From positions 158,199-222,198 of the forward strand of contig JALHQH010000002.1 of NCBI GenBank assembly GCA_022842065.1: 64,000 bases of DNA, in the 5' to 3' direction. How positions within the stretch are numbered: the first letter of the stretch is position 1; each line of letters starts with the position of its first letter. Positions 31,101-39,624 of the stretch are shown here, in pieces. Under the pieces are notes generated by a model, which worked only from the letters and a program-made list of their open reading frames with translations, ran no database searches and was not told where the DNA came from. The position numbers and the translations under genes are program-made. The DNA is from Caldilineaceae bacterium (GTDB lineage Bacteria > Chloroflexota > Anaerolineae > Caldilineales > Caldilineaceae).

Positions 31101-32415
31101 TCCCGAAAGGCTCCAACCCATTCTGTGTGACAATATCCAACCCGCTGGTAAAGACAACGGGCATGAGCACTTGGCCACTCTCGCCTTGCTGCCGCGCCAA
31201 CTCGCGGAGGACGCGCACACCGTTAAAGGCACGGTGCTCTAAATCGGCCCATAACTGCTGTTGAATGAGCTTGGCGCGGGCGCTGAACGGGGCGGCTTGG
31301 CTCTGATCAATCGCCAGCAGGTTGATGATCGTAAAATCACCAATCAGCTCATCGACTTGGGGGTGAACAGGAAGCCGGTTATAGATGGTCAGGTTGAGTG
31401 TAAAAGTGGGATTTTTGCTCCAGCGCGCCAGCACTTCTGCAAAGGCGGCCAAGAGCACCCCCGCCGGGGTTAAGCCGTGGGCGTGGGCGCGATGTTGCAG
31501 CGCTTGCCATTGCGGAATTGCAAGGCGCGCCACCCGGCGGTGGAAACGCGTCTGCGCCAGCGCCGTGACCGCCTTGACCATCGGCAGGGCGGGGGCGGGC
31601 GGCAGGGTCGCCAGACGGCCCAGCCAGTAGTCACGGGCACGGGCATAGGCGGGCGTCGTTTCCAGTTGTCGTTCGGCCAACACATAGTCACGGAAACTGA
31701 GGGCCGGCGTCGGCAAAGGCGCATCAAGATCGGTGTAGAGCAGTTGCCACTGATTGAAGAGCCGCAGGAGGCCACTCAGATCATAGCAGAGGGCATCCAA
31801 ACTGAGATGCAGCCGGGTTTCCCCGTCGGCCAATAAGAAGGCGCGCAGCTCAAAGTGGGGCCACTGATCCGCGGGCAAGAGTTGATGGGAGAGTTCATCC
31901 CGGGCAGCCAGCAGGTGCGCCTCGGCGGCCGCAGGTGTTAGCGCGCGTAGGTCAATGACAGGAATCTGATAGGCCGGCACCTGCGACAAGATGCGCTGTT
32001 GACCATCGGGCATGACCACGGCGCGCAGCATATCATGGTGGGCGATTAAGCGTTGCCAGGCATGGTTCAGGCGCGCCAGATCCAGCTGAGGCTGGGCTAG
32101 TTCTAAATAAACATGAATCCCCACGTCGCCCAAGGCCAATACCCCGCTGCGCCCTACCCAGTAGGCCTGCTGAATCTCCGTCAGCGGAAAGGGTTCATAG
32201 CGTGCCGCGGGATCGGGAACCAGGGGCGGCAGACCAGCGCCATACTCGTCGCGATGGGCCAACCAGAGCAGAATCTCTTCTTCAAACTCTTCCAGCAGCG
32301 CCTCTACTTCCGGCCGCAGTGCGCCGTTCTGATGCTGCACCACTAACCGGCCAGCGCTTGTGTGGATCAGGATGCCTTCTGTCGCCAGATTTGTTAGGAA
32401 TTGCTCTAAATTCAT
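28147..32415 (-). CDS. NRPS module Cy-A-Ox-PCP, azole-forming
   Basis: A 1422-residue module with the same order as 21514-25836: TubC-like docking region (1-60), Cy domain with DALCYD (DxxxxD), A domain with [12 protein letters not shown], an inserted FMN-dependent oxidase (YGSAGGLYPVQ, LLEAGYMSQLLM), the last A motif NGKVERKALP, and PCP with Ser1343 (ELGAHSVHMV). I read its A-domain specificity residues as D-L-F-N-I-S-A-V-W, which is related to but not identical with the Cys code; Cys is the best guess, Ser is possible. The Cy plus Ox pair predicts an oxidised thiazole or oxazole. The tail is very basic (RRTLRQQNQTRRPKIKA), fitting hand-over to the KS0 protein. It follows the first NRPS after a 97-nt gap. 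Confidence 0.94.
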   Translation of the reverse strand: MNLEQFLTNLATEGILIHTSAGRLVVQHQNGALRPEVEALLEEFEEEILLWLAHRDEYGAGLPPLVPDPAARYEPFPLTEIQQAYWVGRSGVLALGDVGIHVYLELAQPQLDLARLNHAWQRLIAHHDMLRAVVMPDGQQRILSQVPAYQIPVIDLRALTPAAAEAHLLAARDELSHQLLPADQWPHFELRAFLLADGETRLHLSLDALCYDLSGLLRLFNQWQLLYTDLDAPLPTPALSFRDYVLAERQLETTPAYARARDYWLGRLATLPPAPALPMVKAVTALAQTRFHRRVARLAIPQWQALQHRAHAHGLTPAGVLLAAFAEVLARWSKNPTFTLNLTIYNRLPVHPQVDELIGDFTIINLLAIDQSQAAPFSARAKLIQQQLWADLEHRAFNGVRVLRELARQQGESGQVLMPVVFTSGLDIVTQNGLEPFGKTVYSSIQTPQVWFDHIVIEEAGELSFSWNTVDELFPPGLLDEMFVAYCDLLAQLAADAQLWQQAQPVQLPLAQQAQRQATNQTAAPLPDAVLPTLFQQRVAAQPDAPAVLAPTRTLTYGELSAYATTVGHWLRAHGIGVPGATPPLVAVVMEKGWEQVVAVFAIHLAGAAYLPVDPNLPTERQHYLLQQGEITLALTQSHLAAALSWPAGVQYLAVDTTPVDPTLPMLEPMQRSTDLAYVLYTSGSTGLPKGVMIEQRSVVNRMADVMQRFDLRPTDRAIALTALHHDLSVFDLFCMLTIVGGAIVLPSAEGTRDPAHWVQRMVADGVTLWNSVPAFLEMMVEYLEHAPPAVLRPTALRWVILSGDFIPVNLPDRLRKLLPDVTIISAGGPTETTVWDICYPITQVDPAWRSIPYGRPMTNAQYYVLDSHLAACPDWVPGELYIGGAGLARGYWRNEEETQARFILHPQTGQRLYRSGDLGRYIPAPAGELPTIEILGRADFQIKIRGHRIEAGEIETRLVQHPAVSQALVTATGEGQNKQLIAYIVPAATAQDMTVTNPYDADQLPAGVITDPTERIAFKLQKLGFRTPAAHEARLPLQSGQPAADHLAAYLARQSYRRYCAEPLPLAHLAALLDCLAPVQIADAPLPKYLYGSAGGLYPVQSYLYVKPQRVADLPGGLYYYHPGHRELVLLQRDLALDQTLHTANNRAIAEGAAFTLFLVGKMSAIAPLYGAWARDFCLLEAGYMSQLLMMQAPHYQLGLCPIGSVQADALLPLLQGEPDEYLLLHTLVGGAITVAQTQQLSLPEQPATQPNLLEELRHYLQSKLPDYMVPTHLMLLAALPLSANGKVERKALPLPTFEPVSTAVVAPDNALEQQLASILQELLGLDEISVTSNFFELGAHSVHMVQLYNQLLQTVAGDRKVGTFSVVDLFRYPTIRELVQHLAQPGADLGAAQREVGQERGAARRTLRQQNQTRRPKIKA

Positions 32416-32512
32416 AGGTTCTCTTCTTACCTGTCAGCCGTGCACAGCGCAACGCCCAATCGGGGTCAGGGCGCGTTGCCGGCTTGGGAATGGCTACCCA
32501 ACGGTTAATCTG

Positions 32513-35500
32513 TTAGGCAGCCAGTTGATGCAAGCGCTGATGAAGGCGCGCCAGTTTTGTCATTTGACCAGGTTTACGCTCCTGGTTGATCAGCTGTTGG
32601 GCCAATTCAGCCACCGTGGCAGCTTCAAAGAAACGATTGAGGGGGAGTTGGATCTGAAAAGCACTGGCGATCTTACTGACCACCTGCATGGCTAAGAGCG
32701 AATGGCCGCCCAATTCCATAAATTTCTCATGAATACCGACCTGCGACTGATTGAGCACCTCCCCCCAAATCTGGGCGATGACTGCTTCAACGGGGTTGCG
32801 CGGCGGGTCACTGATGGTCGTTGACATGGCGGCTTCTGTGGGGAGGGGCAAGGCGCGCCGGTCCACTTTGCCATTGGGGGTCAAGGGCAGGGCATCGAGC
32901 AGCATAAAGGTCGCCGGCACCATGTAATCAGGCAGCTTTTGCGCCAGATGGTGACGTAACTTGGGGGTCAAGGTGGCTGGGGTGAGCGGCGCGACGGTCC
33001 CGTCCTGGGGCTCAGCGCCACTCTGCCAGTGGTCCGCCGCAAAGAGTCGCGCATAGAAAGGGTGCTGGCGAAAGACGGCTTTGTGGTGATAGGAACCATG
33101 TTCAAATGCCACGACCTCGCCATTCTGTCTGGTCAGGCAGCCACGCAGCACATAGTCAGGATTAAGGCCGTTATCACTGAGGATTCTGCTGCTCGTGGCC
33201 GTGATCCGATCCCCTGCGGTCACCGCAATGCCGGGATCAAAGATGGGGAAGTAAACGGGCATTGGCGCATATTCGCCTGCCAGGATGTCCATCACTTCGC
33301 CGGCGCCAAGGTGCATCTGCATCCAAACCAAAAAGCCATCGAGCCGCCCCGCCTTTTCGACGGTAAAATTCATGGTATAGCTCGCTTCCGGTGCGATCGG
33401 TTGGGCGAACTCTAAGGCTTCAAAGGTCGCCACCGAAGAGAGGAGGTTGGTCTGCGGAAAGCGGCGAATGCAGAGCCGCAGGTCAAAGGGGTAGCCGGTG
33501 CGCGCAAAAATTTTGCGCACATAATTGCCGGAAACGGCGGTGAACTCGGGGTGCTGATAGATCGCGTCCGGTAAGGTCACGGCTGCGGCGCTGGTGAGAC
33601 AACGGAGGGGAATCATCAACCCATCCGGCTTGAGAAAGCGATGGGCATCGTTGATCAAGGTCACGGCGCCCTGGCCACCACCAATGGGGCCAACAATGCC
33701 CGAGATGCAGATATCCACCAACGCGGGCAACGCAATCTGGGTGCTATCGCCATGAATAATCTGGATCTGGGCGCTCAACCCTAGCTGCTGCACACGGGCG
33801 GCGGCTTTCTGGGCGGCTTGGTCATCGATCTCAATGGCATAGACCTGCGTGGCGCCAGCCTGGACACAGAAGATGGCCAAGAGGGCATCTTGCCCCGTGC
33901 CGATCTCAACCACCGTTTTACCGGCAACGACCGGCGCAATGGCCGCTTTGTAATGGTCATTCCGACCTGCATCGCTGGTCAGCGTGTAGTAGATCAGCTC
34001 GTCATAAACATCTTGTTCCGGCAGCGAGGGCCAAAGCTCAATCGCTGTGGCTTGGGGCTGCCGTGGGACCACATAAGCGGTCAATTGTTGATAGCCACCA
34101 GGGTTGGGTTGCGCCATCACGACCGCTTCTTGCACCGCGGGATGGGCAGCCAGGGTCGCTTCGATCTCGCCGAGTTCGATACGGAAGCCACGCAGCTTTA
34201 CCTGGTTGTCGATGCGCCCCAGGAACTCAAGATTGCCGTCGGGCAGCCAGCGGGCCAAATCACCTGTTTTGTACAGGCGGTCAGTGGTTGGCTGGGGGGC
34301 TAAGGGGTTGGGGATAAATTTGGCCGCCGTTAATTCAGGGCGCTGCCAGTAGCCGCGAGCCAACCCTTGCCCGCCAAGGTGGAGTTCGCCAGGCACCCCA
34401 ATGGGTAGAGGCTGGAGCGAACGGGGATCGAGGATATAGGCCTGGGTATTATCGATGGGTTTGCCAATGGTGGCGCAGCCGCCGGCTTCCCGCAACTTAA
34501 AGGTCGAATAGGTGGTATCTTCGGATGGTCCATAGAGGTCGTACACCTTGCGCACCGTGGGCAGGGCATATAGTTTTTCTACCAATGCCTGGCGGAGTGG
34601 TTCACCAGCCAAATTGATTGTTTGGGCCGCAGCAGGAATTGCCTGTTGCCGCAACAGCTCTTCAATCGAAGAGGGCACCGTATTGATCAGCGTCACCTGC
34701 TCTTTGTAGGCATTGGTCGGCAAGTGCAGGGCATTTTCCACCAAAATCAGCTTGCCGCCGACACTGAGCGGCAAGAAGATCTCATAGACCGAGAGATCAA
34801 AGCAGATCGAGGTAGAAAATAAGACCCCGGCCAATTCTGCTGGCGTGAAGACGCGCTGCCCCCACGCCAGCAGCGCGGTTGGGCTGCGATGCTCAATCAT
34901 CACCCCCTTGGGCTGGCCCGTTGAGCCGGAGGTGTACAAGACATAGGCGAGATGCTGCGGTTGAACGGTGCTCGGCGGATTATCCTGACTGTAGGTTGCG
35001 ATCTGCGTCCATGCACTGTCCAAGGGTACGAGGTGGGTGCTTGGGCTAACGGCCAAGTGCGCGCTGAGCTGCGCTTGGGTCAAAAGTACAGCAGCAGCGG
35101 CATCTTGCAACATAAACGCGAGCCGTGCCGCGGGATAAGTAGGATCAAGCGGCACATAAGCCCCCCCCGCTTTGAGGATCCCCAACACCCCAATGATCAG
35201 CCAGGGCGACCGCTCCACACAGAGGCCGACCAACGTCTCGGGGCCGACACCCAGACTTTGGAGATAATGGGCGAGTTGGTTGGCGCGTTGATTCAATTCA
35301 CGATAGGTCAAAGACGCGGGCTGCGTGGCGCGCTCGCCGTCGGCCCGGTTGTCAAAGAGCAAGGCGACAGCATCAGGCGTCCGTTCCACCTGTGCTTCAA
35401 ACCACTGGTGTAAACAGCGGTCTTGTGGATAAGCAGTTGCCGTCTGATTCCACGCCACCAGCAGTTGGTGGCGCTCGGTGGCCGTCAGCATGGGTAATTG

Positions 35501-36943
35501 CATGACGGGCTGCGTCGGTTCCGCCACGATGCCGGCGAGCAAGGTGTGAAGATGCCCCCCCATGCGCGTGATCGTCGCCGGAGCGAAGAGATCGGGGCGG
35601 TAGGTAATGACGCCGCGGATCGTCCCCGCGACTTCAGCCACATCGAGCTGCAACTCGAATGGACTAGCCGCCAGCGCCAGCGGCAAGGGCGTGACCGTGA
35701 GTTCGCCCCAGTGCGCCGTTTCGCCCACGGACAACGCTGCGGCAAAATGGTGGAAGGCAAAGGCAACCTGCGCTTGGCTTATCGGCGCTGTCGCCGGCAG
35801 CATAGCTAGTTGGGCCGCCACCGTCGCCACTTGCTGCTGCATGGCGGCCAGCAACGCGGGCGCAGACTGCGCTAAGGCGGCGGTGGTTTCCCACGTCGTC
35901 GCAAAGGGCACCAGCGTTGTAAAACCGCCCACCAGATCGCAAAAATCAGGGCTGCGGCGAGGCGATAAAGCCAGGTTCACCCAAAGCTGCTCTTGCCCGG
36001 TATAGCGCTGCAAGAGCAGCTGAAAGGCGGTCAACAGGATGGTGTCGAGGGTGCTCGTCGTCGCCGCGGCGACCTGGCGCAAGCGCGCGGTCAAGTCCGC
36101 ATCAAGTACGAAGGGCGTTTGTGCCCGCACCTGACTTGGCTGCGCCCCGCGCGGATAATCCAAGGGCAGGTTGAGGCCCACGGCTTTCGGTGCGTCCACC
36201 GGCGCCACGGGGAGGGGTTGCGCCGTTTGCCACGCGGCATAGGCGGCCGGGGTTGCCACCAGCGGCGGCAGTGGCGTCCACACGGGCTGGTGGGCATTGG
36301 CATAAAGCTGCCCAAATTCCGCCAGCAGTTGCGCCAACGAAGGCTCATCCAAGGCGATCCGCGGGGCAATGACCAGCAGGGTCTGTTCAGTGGCAGCGCG
36401 GGCAAAGAGCGTAATCCGCAGCAACCCACCCTGGGTCAAATCAAAAGGCAAGGCGACTTGGGCCTCCAATTGAGCATGTAGCGCCGCGGTAGGCCAGTGC
36501 TGCGCCGCCACTTGAGTGATCGTCACCGCTTGCGCACCGAGCACCGTCGCGACGAGGGGGGTGGCTTGCGCCTGGCCATTGCTGGCGTGGGCGGCATGAT
36601 AGATGGTGCGCAGCGTAGCATGGCGTTGCACCAAGGTCTGCCAGGTGCGTTGAAAGGCAGTGACCACAAGCGCGCCCTGCACCTGGGCGGCAAAGGCCAC
36701 ATGCTCGGTATGCTTCTCCGACGCCGCGTGATAGGCGGCCCAGCGCTGTTGTTGCTCCCAAGTCGCCGCATAGGTGGTGGTGGTTAAGGTATGGAGCAGT
36801 TCGCCCTTATGCGCTTTGAGTTGCGCCAGCCGCTCCGGTGTCAGGATCGCTTTGGGACCGCGGTAGCGTAACTGCCCGCCGTCCACCCACAAGTCGATCC
36901 CTTGGTGCGTCAACGTTTCGATCAAGCGTGCTGCCTGGCTCAC
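32513..36943 (-). CDS. NRPS starter module: degenerate C, A (Ala-like) with embedded PRMT-like methyltransferase, PCP
   Basis: I choose the GTG at 36943: it overlaps the HpaB stop by 4 nt (GTGA) and follows GGAGGGGG; this gives 1476 residues. Order: TubC-like docking region; C domain whose HHxxxDG motif reads PRIALDE (residues 194-200), so both His are lost; A domain with [12 protein letters not shown] and specificity residues read as D-L-Y-N-N-A-L-T-Y, an alanine-type signature; a methyltransferase inserted between A motifs ([33 protein letters not shown]), which looks like the PRMT family rather than the usual NRPS N-MT; the last A motif [13 protein letters not shown] with Ser1415 ([10 protein letters not shown]). 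As the first module with a dead-looking C domain it probably loads and methylates the starter amino acid. Confidence 0.93.
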   Translation of the reverse strand: MSQAARLIETLTHQGIDLWVDGGQLRYRGPKAILTPERLAQLKAHKGELLHTLTTTTYAATWEQQQRWAAYHAASEKHTEHVAFAAQVQGALVVTAFQRTWQTLVQRHATLRTIYHAAHASNGQAQATPLVATVLGAQAVTITQVAAQHWPTAALHAQLEAQVALPFDLTQGGLLRITLFARAATEQTLLVIAPRIALDEPSLAQLLAEFGQLYANAHQPVWTPLPPLVATPAAYAAWQTAQPLPVAPVDAPKAVGLNLPLDYPRGAQPSQVRAQTPFVLDADLTARLRQVAAATTSTLDTILLTAFQLLLQRYTGQEQLWVNLALSPRRSPDFCDLVGGFTTLVPFATTWETTAALAQSAPALLAAMQQQVATVAAQLAMLPATAPISQAQVAFAFHHFAAALSVGETAHWGELTVTPLPLALAASPFELQLDVAEVAGTIRGVITYRPDLFAPATITRMGGHLHTLLAGIVAEPTQPVMQLPMLTATERHQLLVAWNQTATAYPQDRCLHQWFEAQVERTPDAVALLFDNRADGERATQPASLTYRELNQRANQLAHYLQSLGVGPETLVGLCVERSPWLIIGVLGILKAGGAYVPLDPTYPAARLAFMLQDAAAAVLLTQAQLSAHLAVSPSTHLVPLDSAWTQIATYSQDNPPSTVQPQHLAYVLYTSGSTGQPKGVMIEHRSPTALLAWGQRVFTPAELAGVLFSTSICFDLSVYEIFLPLSVGGKLILVENALHLPTNAYKEQVTLINTVPSSIEELLRQQAIPAAAQTINLAGEPLRQALVEKLYALPTVRKVYDLYGPSEDTTYSTFKLREAGGCATIGKPIDNTQAYILDPRSLQPLPIGVPGELHLGGQGLARGYWQRPELTAAKFIPNPLAPQPTTDRLYKTGDLARWLPDGNLEFLGRIDNQVKLRGFRIELGEIEATLAAHPAVQEAVVMAQPNPGGYQQLTAYVVPRQPQATAIELWPSLPEQDVYDELIYYTLTSDAGRNDHYKAAIAPVVAGKTVVEIGTGQDALLAIFCVQAGATQVYAIEIDDQAAQKAAARVQQLGLSAQIQIIHGDSTQIALPALVDICISGIVGPIGGGQGAVTLINDAHRFLKPDGLMIPLRCLTSAAAVTLPDAIYQHPEFTAVSGNYVRKIFARTGYPFDLRLCIRRFPQTNLLSSVATFEALEFAQPIAPEASYTMNFTVEKAGRLDGFLVWMQMHLGAGEVMDILAGEYAPMPVYFPIFDPGIAVTAGDRITATSSRILSDNGLNPDYVLRGCLTRQNGEVVAFEHGSYHHKAVFRQHPFYARLFAADHWQSGAEPQDGTVAPLTPATLTPKLRHHLAQKLPDYMVPATFMLLDALPLTPNGKVDRRALPLPTEAAMSTTISDPPRNPVEAVIAQIWGEVLNQSQVGIHEKFMELGGHSLLAMQVVSKIASAFQIQLPLNRFFEAATVAELAQQLINQERKPGQMTKLARLHQRLHQLAA

Positions 36944-38586
36944 AATGCCCCCTCCAACCATTCGGTGACCGCTTGCACTTCTGCACTGGTTGTGTCCGCA
37001 TGACCATTGGACCCATGCCACGGCAAGCCAGCCGCGGGGCGGGCCGTAAAGAAGTTCACATCATCGGGGTTAATCAGATCCGGCGCGGTCCAGCCATCCA
37101 GATCGACTTCGGCCATGCACTGCGCAGCAAAGCCTTTCATCTGTTCAACCGTGCCAGTGGTCATCCCATGAAAGAGCGGATGGAGGCGCACCGCTTCATG
37201 ATTGCCAAGATGATTGCGCTCGTAGAGTTCGTGTCGCCCCCCAAATTCGCTGCCCAGCGCGTCCCATAGGGTCTTCATCAGCTTGATGCGTTCGATGGCC
37301 GTGCCATCAGAGCTGCGCACATATTTATCAAGATAGGGGCGCAACTCGGGGGTCTTAAAATCGCGGGCGCTGGAAGGTTGGTAGATCAAGCCACTGGCCA
37401 CCAACTGGTGCGTAATCTCCTTGATGCGTGGATAGACTTGCGCCATCAGCAGGCGATAGCTCATCAGATGCTCTAGTTTGGGGATTACCGCGCCGTTCAG
37501 GGTGGTGACGCTGTGGCACATCGCATCGCTGAGGCTCCAGAAGAGATGGCGCCAGGCGACCACCTCGCCCAGATTGACCTGCACGCCCCGGAATTGATCG
37601 ACCCCCGTCGCTTCAACCGCTTTCAGTAGCAACCCGGTAATTAAGTCCAGCTTGACCGCCAACCGAGTGCAGGCTTGTAACCCCATACGGTGATAGAGCC
37701 CGGCATCGTGCATATGGTTGTTATATTTATGGGTATCGCCATAGACAAGAACGTTTTCCCAGGGGACCAGTACGTTGTCAAAAATAAAGATGGCGTCGTT
37801 CTCATCAAAGCGGCTGGAGAGCGGATAGTCAAACGGACTACCCATGACACTGGCCGTCATCTCATAGGAGGGGCGACAGATGATCTTGATCCCAGGCGCA
37901 TTCATCGGCGTCAAGAAAAGGATGGCCATCTGTTTCGTTTTGACAAAGCTCCCCCCATCGCTGCCGACAAAGCTGTAATGGGTCAGGGCGGCATTGGTAT
38001 TAATATTTTTAGCGCCACTGACGATCAAGCCGGCATCCGTCTCTTTCACCACATGAATAAACAGGTCATCAACTTCGTCGACCAGCAGCCGTCGATCAAC
38101 CGGCGGGTTGGCCAGGGCATGGTTCACATAGGGCAATTGCAATTGCGCCGTACGATACCAGCGCTGGGCATTGGCCTGATAGGGGGCATACAGATCGGCA
38201 TTGGGGCCGAGCATGCCCAAGAAAGCGGCCATAAAATCGGGGCTGCGCCCCATCCACCCATAACCAATGCGCTGCCACGCGGCAATTGCGTCACGCGCGG
38301 CGATCAACTCATCGACGGTCCGGCTGGCTTTGAAAAAGCGATGGGTGTAGCTGACCGCGCCGTCAGCGGTCTCACAGTCGGTTTCACAGGTAAGTTGCGC
38401 CTTGGTCGCCGGAGCATGCAGAGCATCATAGAGGCGCGCCACCATCCGCGCCTGGTTGCGAAAAGCGGGATGGGTGGTGACATCGTGCACGCGTTCCCCA
38501 TAAATCCAGACGTCGCGGCCATCAGCTAGATTGGCGAGGTAGGTGTGACCGGTCAGCGGACCAGGCGTTGTATGATTACGATTCAT
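36940..38586 (-). CDS. HpaB-type FADH2-dependent monooxygenase (4-hydroxyphenylacetate 3-monooxygenase family)
   Basis: A 548-residue oxygenase component of a two-component flavin monooxygenase; such enzymes use reduced flavin from a partner reductase and usually hydroxylate phenols. Visible family features include [11 protein letters not shown] near the N-terminus, [26 protein letters not shown] (substrate/flavin region) and a long helical C-terminal domain; acyl-CoA-dehydrogenase-like fold is expected. ATG at 38586 has GAGGAG about 15 nt upstream and a closer AGAGG. It is the first enzyme gene of the operon and overlaps the NRPS by 4 nt. A dedicated reductase is not seen. Since no aromatic-activating A domain is visible, its substrate is unclear: it could act on the carrier-bound starter or late on the product. 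Confidence 0.92.
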   Translation of the reverse strand: MNRNHTTPGPLTGHTYLANLADGRDVWIYGERVHDVTTHPAFRNQARMVARLYDALHAPATKAQLTCETDCETADGAVSYTHRFFKASRTVDELIAARDAIAAWQRIGYGWMGRSPDFMAAFLGMLGPNADLYAPYQANAQRWYRTAQLQLPYVNHALANPPVDRRLLVDEVDDLFIHVVKETDAGLIVSGAKNINTNAALTHYSFVGSDGGSFVKTKQMAILFLTPMNAPGIKIICRPSYEMTASVMGSPFDYPLSSRFDENDAIFIFDNVLVPWENVLVYGDTHKYNNHMHDAGLYHRMGLQACTRLAVKLDLITGLLLKAVEATGVDQFRGVQVNLGEVVAWRHLFWSLSDAMCHSVTTLNGAVIPKLEHLMSYRLLMAQVYPRIKEITHQLVASGLIYQPSSARDFKTPELRPYLDKYVRSSDGTAIERIKLMKTLWDALGSEFGGRHELYERNHLGNHEAVRLHPLFHGMTTGTVEQMKGFAAQCMAEVDLDGWTAPDLINPDDVNFFTARPAAGLPWHGSNGHADTTSAEVQAVTEWLEGAL

Positions 38587-38632
38587 CCTCTGCTATACAC
38601 TCCTCGGGTTACTAACGTTTAATTACACTGAT

Positions 38633-38650
38633 GCGCCGCGGCTGCGGCGC
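38633..38650. other. GC-rich hairpin in the leader of the NRPS/PKS operon
   Basis: Perfect 7-bp stem GCGCCGC / GCGGCGC with loop GGCT, between the truncated ATPase-like gene and the HpaB gene. There is no T-tract on the minus strand after it, so a simple terminator is not convincing; it may be an attenuator or a folded 5' leader. A second, imperfect hairpin lies at about 38663-38682. Confidence 0.4.
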
Positions 38651-38739
38651 GGCATAAACAAAGCCAGCCCGTACAGGCTAGCTAGCATGGTGGGGGAATC
38701 GGGTTGTGTGATTGATGACAGCGTAGGACATCATCACCA

Positions 38740-39342
38740 TTACGTGACAGGTTGGACAGCCACGTGAATTGAGCCAGCCAGCACCAGTTGGGTCGCATAG
38801 ACGAGGGCCTGTGGGCGCTTGATCTGTACAGTCGTTTGCTGACGCTCTCCCGGCGGCGCAATCCACGCATGCCCCTGGGTGATCACGCCATCAACGGGAA
38901 TCATTTCGCCGGCATGCACGATCACCGTGTCACCGCGCTGCAATCTACCTACGGGCACTTCAACTTCGCCATCGGCACGCTGCAGGCGCGCCAGTGGCGG
39001 TTGCGCGGGCGACGAGTGCGCATCCACCTTGGGTGACCACACGATGCGACTGCCATGGTACAGAGCGCAGGCAAGCGAAGCCGGCAGATAATACGCTTTT
39101 GCTAAACTCAGCCCCAGGATCACACTTTCGGCCAAGGCCAGATCAAGGCGGGCCTCCTTGCGATAAGCGTCGTAGGCATCATGAACGGCATAGGCAGTCA
39201 AATAGGCCATGAGGGGAATACAGCCCACTTTCAAAGCTGGCAGTAGCACCGTTCCAGCCGTTGCCAACCCCAAAGACGCCACCGCCACGGCGAAGCGTTC
39301 ATAATCACGTTGCACCTGTTCATTCAGTTGATTTTCATCCAT
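38740..39342 (-). CDS. Truncated heavy-metal P-type ATPase-like protein (membrane part plus actuator domain only)
   Basis: A 200-residue protein. Residues about 18-55 and 68-98 hold hydrophobic segments; residues about 118-160 match the start of the actuator (A) domain of P1B ATPases (VPVGRLQRGDTVIVHAGEMIPVDGVITQG) in short: GDTVIVHAGEMIPVDG. The conserved TGES phosphatase loop is degraded (PPGER), and the protein ends after TQLVLAGSIHVAV; the phosphorylation (DKTG) and nucleotide domains are absent and no continuation is found in any frame downstream. It sits between the regulator and the biosynthetic operon. It could be a pseudogene fragment, a small membrane protein recruited to the cluster, or part of a self-protection function; none can be shown. 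No clear ribosome-binding site precedes the ATG. Confidence 0.75.
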   Translation of the reverse strand: MDENQLNEQVQRDYERFAVAVASLGLATAGTVLLPALKVGCIPLMAYLTAYAVHDAYDAYRKEARLDLALAESVILGLSLAKAYYLPASLACALYHGSRIVWSPKVDAHSSPAQPPLARLQRADGEVEVPVGRLQRGDTVIVHAGEMIPVDGVITQGHAWIAPPGERQQTTVQIKRPQALVYATQLVLAGSIHVAVQPVT

Positions 39343-39624
39343 AAGTGCGACTTATGTAAGAGCTTGCCACAACGATGCGGCTGAAGGTAGCGCGCGCCGC
39401 AAAGTTGAACGAGGCACCCAGGTTAACCCACTGGCAATCCCAATCACTTCATTCCGCGACGCAATCGTTCCTTGACAGAAATTATGGCACAGAGCAAGGG
39501 GGTATTTAGGTTAGGGCACAAAAAATTATTGATAGATGGGGTCGGTAACAAGCGCTGACGACGTTAATCTATATCAATTGCAACAAGCATACCAGCCTAA
39601 CGTCTATCGAATGTCTACTGACGT
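39343..39624. other. Intergenic region between regulator and truncated ATPase-like gene
   Basis: No gene is seen. The first 80 nt are GC-rich, the rest AT-richer. At 39620-39629 it has GACGTTTACG overlapping the regulator's stop, one base different from GACATTTACG (minus-strand reading) inside the regulator's promoter, so a shared operator is possible but weak. I could not identify a convincing minus-strand promoter for 39342 or the operon. Confidence 0.4.

Noticed and set aside
36943..37021. Longer N-terminus for the first NRPS starting at 37021
   Set aside because: It would overlap the HpaB gene by 82 nt and adds a non-conserved Cys/His/Gly-rich stretch; the GTG at 36943 has a strong Shine-Dalgarno and a 4-nt overlap.
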